DNA of 64,000 bases from Mycobacterium parascrofulaceum ATCC BAA-614. GTDB taxonomy: Bacteria; Actinomycetota; Actinomycetes; Mycobacteriales; Mycobacteriaceae. The translations under genes were made by a program, and so were the position numbers. The stretch lies in assembly GCF_000164135.1 (NCBI RefSeq), contig NZ_GG770555.1, forward strand, positions 551,297 through 615,296, in the 5' to 3' direction. Of this stretch, positions 35,484 to 44,218 are shown one piece after another. The notes under the pieces are model-generated. The model worked only from the letters and a program-made list of their open reading frames with translations, was not told the origin of the DNA and searched no databases. How positions within the stretch are numbered: position 1 is the stretch's first letter; each line of letters begins with the position of its first letter.

Positions 35484-36614
35484 TCAGACCGAGGCGGCCT
35501 CGTTCAGCTCGTCCAACCTGTTGGTCGCTTCCAGGTACTCCTGCACCCAGCGCTCGATGACCGTCGCCGTCTTCTCCACCTTGGTGAACTGGCCGACGAC
35601 CTGACCGACCGGGTTGAAGGCGACGTCCACGCTCTCATTCGGGTACCGGTTCGTGGCCCGCACGGCCATGCCGGAGACCATGTACTGCAGCGGCATCCCG
35701 AGCGGCTTCGGGTTGTCCGGTGCCTCCCACGCCTCGGTCCAGTCGTTGCGCAGCATGCGCGCGGGCTTACCGGTGAACGACCGGCTCCGGACCGTGTCCC
35801 GGCTGCCCGCCTTGACGTACGCCTGCTGCTGAACCGGCGTGTTGGAGGACTCCTCGACCATCAGCCACTGCGACCCGGTCCACGCCCCTTGCGCCCCCAG
35901 CGCCAGCGCGGCCGCGATCTGCTGGCCGCTGCCGATGCCGCCGGCCGCGAGCACCGGCACGGGTGCGACCTCCTTGACCACCTGCGGCCACAACACAATC
36001 GAGCCCACCTCGCCGCAGTGCCCGCCGGCCTCGCCGCCCTGGGCGATGATGATGTCGACGCCGGCGTCCGCGTGCTTGCGGGCCTGCGAGGGCGAGCCGC
36101 ACAGCGCGGCCACCTTGAGCCCGGCGTCGTGGATGTGCTTGATCATGTCGGCCGGGGGAGTGCCCAGCGCGTTGGCGATCATCTTCACCTTCGGGTGCTT
36201 GAGCGCCACTTCGACCTGGGGCGTGGCCGTCGCCTCGGTCCAGCCCAGTAGTTGCAGGCTGTCGCCGTCGCTGTCCTCGATCGGCACCCCGTGGTCGGCG
36301 AGGATCTTCTTGCCGAAGTCCAGGTGCTCCTGGGGCACCATCTTGCGCAGGGTTTCTGCCAGCTCCTCGGCGGACAGGTGCGAGTCCATGCCCTCGTACT
36401 TGTTGGGGATGACGATGTCGACGCCGTATGGGTGGTCGCCGATGTTCTCGTCGATCCAGTTGAGCTCGATCTCGAGCTGCTCGGGGGTAAAGCCCACCGC
36501 GCCCAGCACGCCGAAACCGCCGGCCTTGCTGACCGCGACCACGACATCACGGCAATGGGTGAACGCGAAGATCGGGAACTCGATACCAAGCTCATCGCAG
36601 ATGGCGGTGTGCAT
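35484..36614 (-). CDS. Nitronate monooxygenase-family flavoprotein (Rv1894c-like)
   Basis: This 376-residue FMN-dependent TIM-barrel enzyme has family motifs AVSKAGGFGVLGA, the phosphate-binding AQGGEAGGHCGEVGS and LAAGGIGSGQQIAAALALGAQGAWTGS. It oxidises alkyl nitronates in characterised members, but mycobacterial members near steroid genes may use other substrates. ATG at 36614 lies 27 bp from a full-consensus KstR site. A second, shorter member of the family is at 53044-54015. Confidence 0.9.
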   Translation of the reverse strand: MHTAICDELGIEFPIFAFTHCRDVVVAVSKAGGFGVLGAVGFTPEQLEIELNWIDENIGDHPYGVDIVIPNKYEGMDSHLSAEELAETLRKMVPQEHLDFGKKILADHGVPIEDSDGDSLQLLGWTEATATPQVEVALKHPKVKMIANALGTPPADMIKHIHDAGLKVAALCGSPSQARKHADAGVDIIIAQGGEAGGHCGEVGSIVLWPQVVKEVAPVPVLAAGGIGSGQQIAAALALGAQGAWTGSQWLMVEESSNTPVQQQAYVKAGSRDTVRSRSFTGKPARMLRNDWTEAWEAPDNPKPLGMPLQYMVSGMAVRATNRYPNESVDVAFNPVGQVVGQFTKVEKTATVIERWVQEYLEATNRLDELNEAASV

Positions 36615-36640
36615 GCCTACTCCTGGGGCGCGGGCCGAAT

Positions 36641-36654
36641 TGAAACGTGTTCTA
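36641..36654. promoter_or_regulatory. Full-consensus KstR site
   Basis: TGAAACGTGTTCTA matches TnnAACnnGTTnnA at every fixed base. It lies 27 bp upstream of the nitronate monooxygenase start, where it would overlap the promoter and block transcription. I recall Rv1894c being listed in the KstR regulon but cannot verify it here. Confidence 0.8.
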
Positions 36655-36741
36655 GTTTAGTACGGACGGCATTGACGTGGCCAGCGGGTCCTGACCTGCG
36701 TGTTGTCACTACGACCCGTCGCTTCGGCCATTCGCGGCCGC

Positions 36742-37206
36742 TCAGATCCGCGCGCCGTACGCAACCCACAGCACCACGAACGCGAACATGCAGCCCGCGC
36801 ACACGAGGTGGTCGCGGCAGACGGACCGCGCCAGGCGCGTCTGCTCGGGCGGACCGTCGGCGCGCCGGCCGAGCCGCACCGCGTCGGGAACCGTTTGCGT
36901 CAGCGCCAGCATGGTCGGAGTCCCCGCCAGGACGGCCGAGAGGACGAGAAGCCACCAGGGGTCCTGCCCGCGCGCGGACTGGTAGGTCAACGCCCCCAGC
37001 AGCACCAGCATGACGACGGCGATGAGCCGGCCCATCGGGCGCGACGTGGTCGTCGCGCGATGGTAGTAAGCCGCGATGGAGGCCAGCACGGGCTCGGGAA
37101 GATCGGTTGGGGCCCAACGGTATCGGAGCACTTGCACATCGAACATCAGATCCATCCAGAGGACGGCGAACAAGAATCCGCCACAGGCCGTGAGCAACGT
37201 GGCCAT
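36742..37206 (-). CDS. Four-helix membrane protein, unknown function
   Basis: This 154-residue inner-membrane protein has hydrophobic helices at about 3-22, 60-80, 82-102 and 132-150. A conserved-looking polar loop (DVQVLRYRWAPTDLPEPVLASIAAYYHRATTT) follows helix 1. No cofactor or transport motif is recognised. ATG at 37206 was chosen because it starts just before the first helix. The upstream divergent gap to the 13E12 gene is 168 bp and shows only the LexA site. Confidence 0.72.
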   Translation of the reverse strand: MATLLTACGGFLFAVLWMDLMFDVQVLRYRWAPTDLPEPVLASIAAYYHRATTTSRPMGRLIAVVMLVLLGALTYQSARGQDPWWLLVLSAVLAGTPTMLALTQTVPDAVRLGRRADGPPEQTRLARSVCRDHLVCAGCMFAFVVLWVAYGARI

Positions 37207-37374
37207 GACGCGCCTCCATCTCCGACTCACCGCGAGCACCCGCCGGTGTGGACCCATTGTTTCGCAGCGGCGCAAGATGTCGGGGGATAGCGCGCTATGC
37301 GTTGAAATCACTTGCGCCACTTTTGTTTCAGTTGTGTCGGGCGGGCAAGTTTTGTCGGTGGGCGGGCTTAGTAT

Positions 37375-37390
37375 TCGAACATGCGTTCGA
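37375..37390. promoter_or_regulatory. LexA (SOS) box
   Basis: TCGAACATGCGTTCGA is a perfect mycobacterial SOS box (TCGAAC-N4-GTTCGA). It lies 22 bp upstream of the annotated start of the 13E12 HNH gene, so that gene is expected to be induced by DNA damage. SOS boxes in front of 13E12 family genes have been described in M. tuberculosis. Confidence 0.88.
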
Positions 37391-37412
37391 GTGATGCTTA
37401 CTGCTTGTTTGG

Positions 37413-38810
37413 GTGCCGGGTTGGGCGGCGCACGTGGCGTTGACCGACCGTGAGCAGATTGCGGCCGACGTGGAGGCGTTGTGCGCGGCGGCGGCTCGTT
37501 TGCAGGGGCATTCGTATGCGGCGTTGACCACTCCGGAGCGCTTGGGGATCTTGGAGACACTCGAAGGCGTCACCCGCAAGCTTCAGGCGCCGAGTCATGA
37601 GTTGATCAATCAGCTGGGGGAGCAGGCGGATCCGGCCGAGCTGGGTGGCAGGTTGTCGTGGGCGTTGGCCGATCGGCTGCACATCAGTCGCGGGGAGGCC
37701 AGCCGTCGTGTCGCGGAGGCCGCCGAGCTGGGTCCGCGCCGGGCGCTGTCGGGGGAGCCGTTGCCGCCGGTGTTGGCGGCCACCGCGGCGGCCCAGCGCG
37801 CCGGGGCGATCGGGTCGGAGCATGTGGCGGTGATCCGGCGGCTGTTTCGCCAGCTGCCCGAATCGGTGGACCTCGACACCCGTGAGCACGCCGAAAGACA
37901 CCTGGCCGGCGAGGCCACCCGGTATCGCCCCGATCAACTGGCCACGCTGGCGCGCCATTTGTTGGATTGCCTGCACCCCGACGGCCACTACACCGATGCC
38001 GACCGGGCGCGCGTCCGCGGGCTGGTGCTGGGTCACCAGCAGGCCGATGGCATGTCGAAGCTGAGCGGGTGGCTGACGCCCGAGGCGCGCGCCACCTGGG
38101 AGGCGGTGTTGGCCAAGCTGGCCGCACCCGGGATGTGCAACCCCGACGACGAAGCGCCGGTCGTGGACGGTCCCGCGACAGAAGCTGCGGTGCAGCGCGA
38201 CACCCGCACAGCGGCCCAGCGCAACCACGACGGCCTGCACGCCGCACTGCGCGCGATGTTGGCTTCCGGCACACTGGGTCGGCACAACGGGTTGCCGGCG
38301 ACCATCGTGGTGACGACCACGCTTAAGGAGCTGGAGGCCGCGGCGGGTAGAGGCTTGACCGGCGGGGGCACCATCTTGCCGATGTCCGACGTGATCCGCC
38401 TGGCCCGCCACGCCCACCACTACCTGGCGATCTTCGACAACGCCAAACCGGTGGCGCTCTATCACACCAAGCGCCTGGCCTCACCCGGGCAGCGCGTCGT
38501 GCTGTACGCCAAGGACCGCGGCTGCTCACACCCAGGCTGCGACGTGCCCGGCTACCTCTGCGAAGTCCACCACGTCACAGACTGGGCCCACACCCACCGC
38601 ACCGACATCGACCAACTCACCCTGGCCTGCGGACCCCACCACCGCCTCCTCGACAACGGCTGGACCACCCGAAAACGCCCCAACGGCGACACCGACTGGA
38701 TCCCACCACCCCACCTCGACCACGGCCAACCCCGCACCAACACCTTCCACCACCCCGAAAAAATCCTGGCCGAAGAAGACGACGAAGAAAACGAAGGAGA
38801 CGCGCCGTAA
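37413..38810 (+). CDS. 13E12 repeat family DUF222/HNH endonuclease-domain protein
   Basis: This 465-residue protein has a DUF222 domain over about residues 20-320. A C-terminal HNH nuclease-like domain shows [21 protein letters not shown], then [12 protein letters not shown] with the conserved His, Asn and zinc Cys residues. Family copies are multi-copy in mycobacteria and may be mobile or remnants of a homing system. The start is uncertain: GTG 37413 and 37434 are possible. The ATG inside the SOS box (37381) opens another frame that ends after 20 codons. The last third of the gene is strikingly C-rich and G-poor on the sense strand. Confidence 0.88.
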   Translation: MPGWAAHVALTDREQIAADVEALCAAAARLQGHSYAALTTPERLGILETLEGVTRKLQAPSHELINQLGEQADPAELGGRLSWALADRLHISRGEASRRVAEAAELGPRRALSGEPLPPVLAATAAAQRAGAIGSEHVAVIRRLFRQLPESVDLDTREHAERHLAGEATRYRPDQLATLARHLLDCLHPDGHYTDADRARVRGLVLGHQQADGMSKLSGWLTPEARATWEAVLAKLAAPGMCNPDDEAPVVDGPATEAAVQRDTRTAAQRNHDGLHAALRAMLASGTLGRHNGLPATIVVTTTLKELEAAAGRGLTGGGTILPMSDVIRLARHAHHYLAIFDNAKPVALYHTKRLASPGQRVVLYAKDRGCSHPGCDVPGYLCEVHHVTDWAHTHRTDIDQLTLACGPHHRLLDNGWTTRKRPNGDTDWIPPPHLDHGQPRTNTFHHPEKILAEEDDEENEGDAP

Positions 38811-38859
38811 CGGTCAGGCTATTGATCCGCTCCCTGGCGGACGGGTAGGTTAGTCGTGC

Positions 38860-38888
38860 CAATTACGACACGGCAGGTAGCGTAATTG
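38860..38888 (+). promoter_or_regulatory. Inverted repeat upstream of the BVMO gene
   Basis: Two 8-bp perfect arms (CAATTACG at 38860-38867, CGTAATTG at 38881-38888) are separated by 13 bp, 31 bp before the Baeyer-Villiger monooxygenase start. Its AT content stands out. It is a plausible operator for an unlinked TetR- or MarR-type regulator. Confidence 0.45.
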
Positions 38889-38919
38889 AGGAACCCCGTT
38901 CACCGAGAGGATCGGCTCG

Positions 38920-40851
38920 ATGCGCAGCGCCTACGCCGGCGATCCCTTCACCACGTCGACCGCGGAAATCGAAGCCGCACTCGCCGATGTCAGCATTCCG
39001 ACGCTGCTGCTTTCGCTGGTGCACATCACCGGCGACCCGCGATACATCCGCGACTTCAAGCAAATGGGCCTCTTCCTCAACGAGATCCAAGGCTTCATGT
39101 CCGATGAGGACAAGGCGCGGGCCCGCGCCGCCGCCCTGCCGGTGATCACCGACTACCGGGACCGCGGTTGCCCCGAGCCGAAGCCGCTGAGCCTCGACCT
39201 CATTCGGGAAATGATGGACTGGGCCGCCTGCGAGCACGTGACCGACGACTACCTACCGCTGATCCAGGAGGAGATGGACCTCGACGGGGTCGATCCGCGC
39301 CGTCCGCCGGCGCTGCCGGCCGAAAGCGCGGCCGATCTCCCGATCCTTGTCGTCGGCTGCGGCGAATCGGGCATCCTGGCCGGAATCCGGCTCAAGCAGG
39401 CCAACATTCCCTTCACCATCGTGGAGAAGAACGCCGGACCGGGCGGAACCTGGTGGGAGAACAGCTATCCGGGTGCCCGCGTCGACGTGGCAAACCACTT
39501 CTACTGCTACAGCTTCGAACCCAACAACGACTGGACGCACTTCTTCGCCGAGCAACACGAGCTGCAGGACTACTTCACCCGGGTCATGGCCAAGCACGAC
39601 CTGGCCGAACACGTGTTGTGGAGCACGGAGGTGCTGGCCGCCGAATGGGTCGACGCCGACGCCACCTGGAGCATCCGGCTGCGCGGCGCCGAAGGCCAGG
39701 TGAGCACGGTGCGCGCCCGCGCCCTGATCACCGCGGTCGGCCAGCTGAACCGGCCCAACATTCCCGACTTCGACGGCGCCGACAGCTTCGCCGGCCCCTC
39801 GTTTCACTCGGCCGCCTGGGATCACTCCGTCGATCTCAGCGGCAAGCGAGTGGCGCTCGTCGGCGCAGGCGCCAGCGGCTTCCAGATCGCCCCCGCCATC
39901 GCACCGGATGTCGAGCGGCTCACGGTGTTTCAGCGGACCGCGCAATGGATGTTCCCCAACCCGATGTATCACGACGAGGTCGGCGACGGCATGCGCTGGG
40001 CGATGCGCCACCTGCCGTTCTACGGGCGCTGGTACCGCTTCCTTGTCCTGTGGCCAGGCTCCGACAAGGGCCTGGACGCCGCGGAAAGCGACCCGGATTA
40101 TGCCGACCAGGAGCATGCCGTCAGCGACATCAACGCGGCCGCCCAGATGATGTTTTCCCAATGGATCACCAGCCAGGTCGGTGAAGGGCACGAGCTGTTG
40201 AGCAAGGTGATGCCCGACTATCCCGCCTGCGGCAAGCGGACCCTGCAGGACAACGGCAGCTGGCTGCGGACACTTCAACGGGACAACGTCGAATTGGTGC
40301 GCACGCCGATCCGGCGGATCGTCCCGCGCGGCATCGTCACCGAAGACGGCGTGACGCACGACGTCGATGTCATCGTGTACGCCACCGGATTCCGGCACAC
40401 CGACGTGCTCTGGCCACTCAACATCACCGGCCGGGACGGGACCGACCTGCACGAGATGTGGGGGACCCGGCCGTACGCGTACCTCGGGATCACCGTTCCG
40501 AAGTTCCCCAACCTGTTCATCATCTACGGGCCCGGCACCCACCTGGCCCACGGCGGCAGCCTGATCTTTCAGTCCGAACTGCAGATGCGCTACATCGACC
40601 AATGCCTGGCGCGGCTGGCCGACCCAGACGTGCATTCGATGGAGCCGACGGCCGACGCCGCCACCGATTGGCATGCGCGGACGCAGACGCAGATCAACAA
40701 GATGGTGTGGGCGCACCCCGCGGTCAAGCACTCGTATTTCAAGAACGCCGACGGCGAGATCCACACCGTCAGTCCGTGGCGCCTCAACGAGTATTGGGCC
40801 GCGGTGCGCGAGCCCGACTGGTCACAGTTCGTCGTCCGGCGAAGGAAGTGA
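38920..40851 (+). CDS. Baeyer-Villiger monooxygenase (HAPMO-like)
   Basis: This 643-residue FAD/NADPH enzyme inserts oxygen next to a ketone to form an ester or lactone. The FAD motif GCGESG is at 146-151, and the BVMO fingerprint FxGxxxHxxxW is present as FAGPSFHSAAW at 290-300. The NADPH motif GAGASG follows at about 316-321. About 140 residues precede the FAD domain, as in 4-hydroxyacetophenone monooxygenase. ATG at 38920 follows GAGAGG. The dehydrogenase gene begins 10 bp downstream. Aryl ketones or steroids are possible substrates. Confidence 0.93.
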   Translation: MRSAYAGDPFTTSTAEIEAALADVSIPTLLLSLVHITGDPRYIRDFKQMGLFLNEIQGFMSDEDKARARAAALPVITDYRDRGCPEPKPLSLDLIREMMDWAACEHVTDDYLPLIQEEMDLDGVDPRRPPALPAESAADLPILVVGCGESGILAGIRLKQANIPFTIVEKNAGPGGTWWENSYPGARVDVANHFYCYSFEPNNDWTHFFAEQHELQDYFTRVMAKHDLAEHVLWSTEVLAAEWVDADATWSIRLRGAEGQVSTVRARALITAVGQLNRPNIPDFDGADSFAGPSFHSAAWDHSVDLSGKRVALVGAGASGFQIAPAIAPDVERLTVFQRTAQWMFPNPMYHDEVGDGMRWAMRHLPFYGRWYRFLVLWPGSDKGLDAAESDPDYADQEHAVSDINAAAQMMFSQWITSQVGEGHELLSKVMPDYPACGKRTLQDNGSWLRTLQRDNVELVRTPIRRIVPRGIVTEDGVTHDVDVIVYATGFRHTDVLWPLNITGRDGTDLHEMWGTRPYAYLGITVPKFPNLFIIYGPGTHLAHGGSLIFQSELQMRYIDQCLARLADPDVHSMEPTADAATDWHARTQTQINKMVWAHPAVKHSYFKNADGEIHTVSPWRLNEYWAAVREPDWSQFVVRRRK

Positions 40852-40861
40852 GCACGCCACC

Positions 40862-41887
40862 ATGCGAACGGTAGTCGTCGACGGCCCCCACGGCATCCGG
40901 GTCGACACCCGACCCGACCCGGCCCTGCCCGGCCCCGACGGGGCGATCGTCGAGGTCACCGCCGCCGGCATCTGTGGGTCCGACTTGCACTTCTACGAAG
41001 CGGATTTCCCGATGCCGGACCCGATCGCGCTGGGGCACGAAGCGATCGGCACCGTGGTGGAAGCCGGCCGCGACGTGCGCACCGTCAAGGTCGGCGACCA
41101 CGTGATGGTGTCCTCGGTGACCGGATGCGGCGCCTGCGCCGGTTGCGCGACCCGCGATCCGGTCATGTGCCACAACGGCTTCCAGATCTTCGGCGGAGGC
41201 GTGCTGGGCGGGGCGCAGGCCGATCTGCTGGCCGTGCCGGCCGCCGACTTCCAGTTGCTCACGATGCCGGAAGGCATCAGCACCGAGCAGGCGCTGTTGC
41301 TCACGGACAACCTCGCCACCGGGTGGGCCGCCGCGCAGCGCGCCGACATTCCGTACGGCGGCACCGTGGCGGTCATCGGCTTGGGTGCCGTCGGCCTCTG
41401 TTCGCTGCGCAGCGCGATCTTTCAAGGCGCCGCAACGGTTTTCGCGGTCGATCAGGTCGACGGGCGGCTCGAGCGCGCCGCCCGGTGGGGAGCGACGCCC
41501 CTCAAGGCGCCGGCGGTCGACGCCATTCTCGCCGCCACCGGGGGCCGCGGCGCCGACGCGGTGATCGACGCCGTCGCCACCGACGCGTCCCTGACCGACG
41601 CGCTCAATGCGGTGCGACCGGGCGGCACCGTCTCGGTAGTCGGCGTGCACGACATGAACCCGTTCCCGCTCAACGCGCTGGGCTGCCTGATCCGCAGCAT
41701 CACGCTGCGGATGACGACCGCGCCGGTGCAGCGCACCTGGCCGGAATTGATCCCGCTGCTGCAGTCCGGGCGGCTCGACGTCGACGGCATCTTCACCACG
41801 ACGCTGCCATTGGCCGACGCCGCCAAGGGCTACGCGACGGCGGCGTCGCGGTCGGGCGACGACGTGAAGATCCTGCTGACGCCGTAG
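40862..41887 (+). CDS. Zinc-binding dehydrogenase (Rv1895-like)
   Basis: This 341-residue medium-chain alcohol/sorbitol-type dehydrogenase has catalytic zinc residues in CGSDLHFYE and GHEAIG. A structural-zinc loop is CGACAGCATRDPVMC, and the NAD(P) motif is GLGAVG. It starts 10 bp after the BVMO stop, with GGAAG upstream, so it forms an operon with it. A reasonable pathway is alcohol to ketone (this enzyme) to ester (BVMO). It matches Rv1895 by sequence order. Confidence 0.91.
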   Translation: MRTVVVDGPHGIRVDTRPDPALPGPDGAIVEVTAAGICGSDLHFYEADFPMPDPIALGHEAIGTVVEAGRDVRTVKVGDHVMVSSVTGCGACAGCATRDPVMCHNGFQIFGGGVLGGAQADLLAVPAADFQLLTMPEGISTEQALLLTDNLATGWAAAQRADIPYGGTVAVIGLGAVGLCSLRSAIFQGAATVFAVDQVDGRLERAARWGATPLKAPAVDAILAATGGRGADAVIDAVATDASLTDALNAVRPGGTVSVVGVHDMNPFPLNALGCLIRSITLRMTTAPVQRTWPELIPLLQSGRLDVDGIFTTTLPLADAAKGYATAASRSGDDVKILLTP

Positions 41888-41893
41888 CGCGTC

Positions 41894-42805
41894 TTACCGT
41901 GTCGCCGTTATGTATTGGGACCGCATGAAACTGTCGATCTTGACGTCGACGTCCGGCGGGTCCATCCCGTAACCGGCCTGCAGGTCCAGCGTGTTGCGGA
42001 CGGGCTCGACGACCCATCCGTGCGCGGCCAGCCGTTCCGCGGGATCGGTCTGCGGCTCGTAGGTCAGGGCCGAGAAGTCGACGTCGCCGGACATGTTGAC
42101 GCCGGGATGCGCTTTCTCCAACGCCTCGAGCTGCTCGTGGTCCAAACGGGAACCCAACGCGCCGATGGCGATCCGGCTGCCGGGCGCGCTGAGCCCGCTG
42201 ATCCGGGTGAAGAGCGTGTTCTGGGCCTCGTCGGTCAGGTAGGGCAGCACACCCTCCACCGACCAGGCGCTGGGGCGTTCCACGTCGAAGCCGGCCGCCT
42301 CCAGCGCCCGCGACCAGTCGGTGCGCAGATCGGCGGCAACCTCTACCCTGGGGGCCTTGGGTTTGGCGCCGTGCCGGGCGAGCACGTGCGCCTTGAATTC
42401 CAGCACCTTCGGCAGGTCGACCTCGTAAACCCTTGTGCCCTGAGCCCATTCGAGCCGATATGCGCGGGAGTCCAGGCCGGCGGCCACGATCACCGCCTGA
42501 CGTATGCCCGCGGCGCCGGCGGCGACGAAGAAGTCGTCGAAGAATCGGGTCTGCACGCCGTAGAGGCGGGGGAAGGCCATCTCGTCCTCGGAGGTCCCCG
42601 GGTTGGCGAGCACCCCCGCCAAATACGGGTCTCGCGACGCCTCGATGAACATCTTGGCGTAGTCGTCCCGGACCAGCGGCTGCGGGCTCAGCGCGTGCAG
42701 CGCACGCCACCCGGCCACCAGCAAGGCGGTGTAGCCCACGCTGCTGACGATGTCCCAGTGATCGTCGTCGGAACGGAGCGAGCCGAACTCGGGCGTCGTG
42801 CTCAT
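41894..42805 (-). CDS. S-adenosylmethionine-dependent methyltransferase (PPM/LCMT family, Rv1896c-like)
   Basis: This 303-residue methyltransferase belongs to the leucine-carboxyl-methyltransferase-like family that is expanded in mycobacteria. The SAM-binding block is [16 protein letters not shown], followed by [13 protein letters not shown] and the family motif [11 protein letters not shown]. Length equals Rv1896c (303 aa). The methylated substrate is unknown. It is convergent with the dehydrogenase gene (6-bp gap) and starts 71 bp after the dtd stop on the same strand. Confidence 0.92.
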   Translation of the reverse strand: MSTTPEFGSLRSDDDHWDIVSSVGYTALLVAGWRALHALSPQPLVRDDYAKMFIEASRDPYLAGVLANPGTSEDEMAFPRLYGVQTRFFDDFFVAAGAAGIRQAVIVAAGLDSRAYRLEWAQGTRVYEVDLPKVLEFKAHVLARHGAKPKAPRVEVAADLRTDWSRALEAAGFDVERPSAWSVEGVLPYLTDEAQNTLFTRISGLSAPGSRIAIGALGSRLDHEQLEALEKAHPGVNMSGDVDFSALTYEPQTDPAERLAAHGWVVEPVRNTLDLQAGYGMDPPDVDVKIDSFMRSQYITATR

Positions 42806-42876
42806 GGTGGTTGGCCCTCCCGTCGAGAAGTCAGCCGCGAAAAACCGGCACGGTCAACGTACCCGCAGTTCCTGCG

Positions 42877-43308
42877 TCAAACCTCCAGGAATACTGTGAC
42901 CGGTCCATCGTTGACCAATTCGACCTGCATGTTCGCCCCGAACATCCCGGTCTGGACCTCGGCGCCCAGCCCCCGCAGCGCGTCGGCGAACGCCGCGACC
43001 AGCGGCTCGGCCACCGCGCCCGGCGCGGCCGCGTTCCACGACGGCCGCCGGCCTTTGGCGGTGTCGGCGTACAGGGTGAACTGACTGACCACCAGGATCG
43101 GGGCGTTGACGTCGGCGGCGGACCGCTCATCGGCGAGAATGCGTAGGTACCAGACCTTTTCGGCGAGCCGCCGCGCCTTGTCCGGGTCGTCGCTGTGGGT
43201 GACCCCGACGAAGGCCAGCAGACCCTGGCCCTCCGGCCGGATGGCGCCCACCACGTCGCCACCCACCGACACCGTCGCCGACGCCACCCGCTGCACCAAC
43301 ACCCGCAT
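42877..43308 (-). CDS. dtd: D-aminoacyl-tRNA deacylase Dtd
   Basis: This 143-residue cytosolic proofreading enzyme removes D-amino acids (and glycine from tRNA-Ala) mis-attached to tRNA. The first signature is [17 protein letters not shown] and the second is [11 protein letters not shown], the Gly-cis-Pro motif that selects against L-amino acids. The N-terminus [17 protein letters not shown] is typical. It matches Rv1897c and diverges from the thiamine-binding gene with a 51-bp gap. Confidence 0.97.
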   Translation of the reverse strand: MRVLVQRVASATVSVGGDVVGAIRPEGQGLLAFVGVTHSDDPDKARRLAEKVWYLRILADERSAADVNAPILVVSQFTLYADTAKGRRPSWNAAAPGAVAEPLVAAFADALRGLGAEVQTGMFGANMQVELVNDGPVTVFLEV

Positions 43309-43359
43309 GGGCCTCGATGCTGCCAGGCCCGCCCCCAAAAGGTTGGGTAGGCTCGACGA

Positions 43360-43665
43360 GTGTCCGTGCTCGTCGCGTTCTCCGTCACGCCTATGGGTGT
43401 CGGCGAGGGCGTCGGCGAGATCGTCGCCGAAGCGGTTCGCGTGGTACGCGATTCCGGCCTGCCGAACAAGACGGATGCGATGTTCACCGTGATCGAGGGC
43501 GAGACCTGGGACGAGGTGATGGCCGTCGTCCAGCGCGCGGTCGAGGCCGTGGCCGCTCGCGCCCCCAGGGTCAGCACGGTGATCAAGGTGGATTGGCGGT
43601 CCGGCGTCACCGACGCGATGACCGAGAAGGTGGCCTCCGTCGAGCGTTACCTCGAAGACGGCTAG
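43360..43665 (+). CDS. MTH1187-family thiamine-binding-like protein (Rv1898-like)
   Basis: This 101-residue protein has the ferredoxin-like MTH1187/YkoF fold: [33 protein letters not shown] and a C-terminal SVERYLED. Relatives bind hydroxymethylpyrimidine or thiamine. The GTG at 43360 is the start. The stop overlaps the stop of the convergent macrodomain gene by 4 bp (CTAG). Confidence 0.9.
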   Translation: MSVLVAFSVTPMGVGEGVGEIVAEAVRVVRDSGLPNKTDAMFTVIEGETWDEVMAVVQRAVEAVAARAPRVSTVIKVDWRSGVTDAMTEKVASVERYLEDG

Positions 43666-44171
43666 CTGTTGTGACCCGGGAGGTTGGCGGCGTCGCGGAA
43701 GGCGCGCTCGGCCGCGTCGCCGTGGACCGCGAACACCACCTTCTCCAACGATTTCGCCGGGTGTTGCCGGACGGCGTCGACCATCAGCCGCGCCGCCTCG
43801 TCCAGCGGGAAACCGCCGACGCCGGTGCCGAAGGCCACCAGCCCCAGCGAGCGGCACCCGAGCTCGTCGGCCTTGCGTAGCGCGGAAGCGGCGGCCCGCG
43901 CGATGATCTGCGCCGACGTCGGGCCGCCGGGCTCCATGGTCGCGGCGTGGATGACGTAGCGGGCCGGCATGGCGCCGGCCGTGGTCTCGACGGCATCGCC
44001 GAGCCCGATCGGCGCCTTGGCGGCCGATTCGCGCTGCAGGTCCGGGCCCCCGGCGCGCGCGATGGCCGCGGCGACACCGCCGCCGTGCCGCAGTTGCGTG
44101 TTGGCCGCGTTGGTGATCGCGTCCAGTTCGAGCTTGGTGACGTCCGCCTGCACAACCGCTAGCTCGATCAT
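43662..44171 (-). CDS. Macrodomain protein (ADP-ribose binding; LppD-type)
   Basis: This 169-residue single macrodomain contains [19 protein letters not shown], the loop with Asn residues that contact ADP-ribose, and [20 protein letters not shown], the second binding loop. It should bind or hydrolyse ADP-ribose, its O-acetyl derivative or ADP-ribosyl groups on protein or DNA. It corresponds to the macrodomain of Rv1899c, annotated as a lipoprotein there, but this ORF begins at the domain itself with no lipobox. Divergent to cinA (47-bp gap). Confidence 0.93.
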   Translation of the reverse strand: MIELAVVQADVTKLELDAITNAANTQLRHGGGVAAAIARAGGPDLQRESAAKAPIGLGDAVETTAGAMPARYVIHAATMEPGGPTSAQIIARAAASALRKADELGCRSLGLVAFGTGVGGFPLDEAARLMVDAVRQHPAKSLEKVVFAVHGDAAERAFRDAANLPGHNS

Positions 44172-44218
44172 CGGCCGATTATCTCGCAGACGTTGCGCCC
44201 GGCCCTGCCAGTAGGCTC

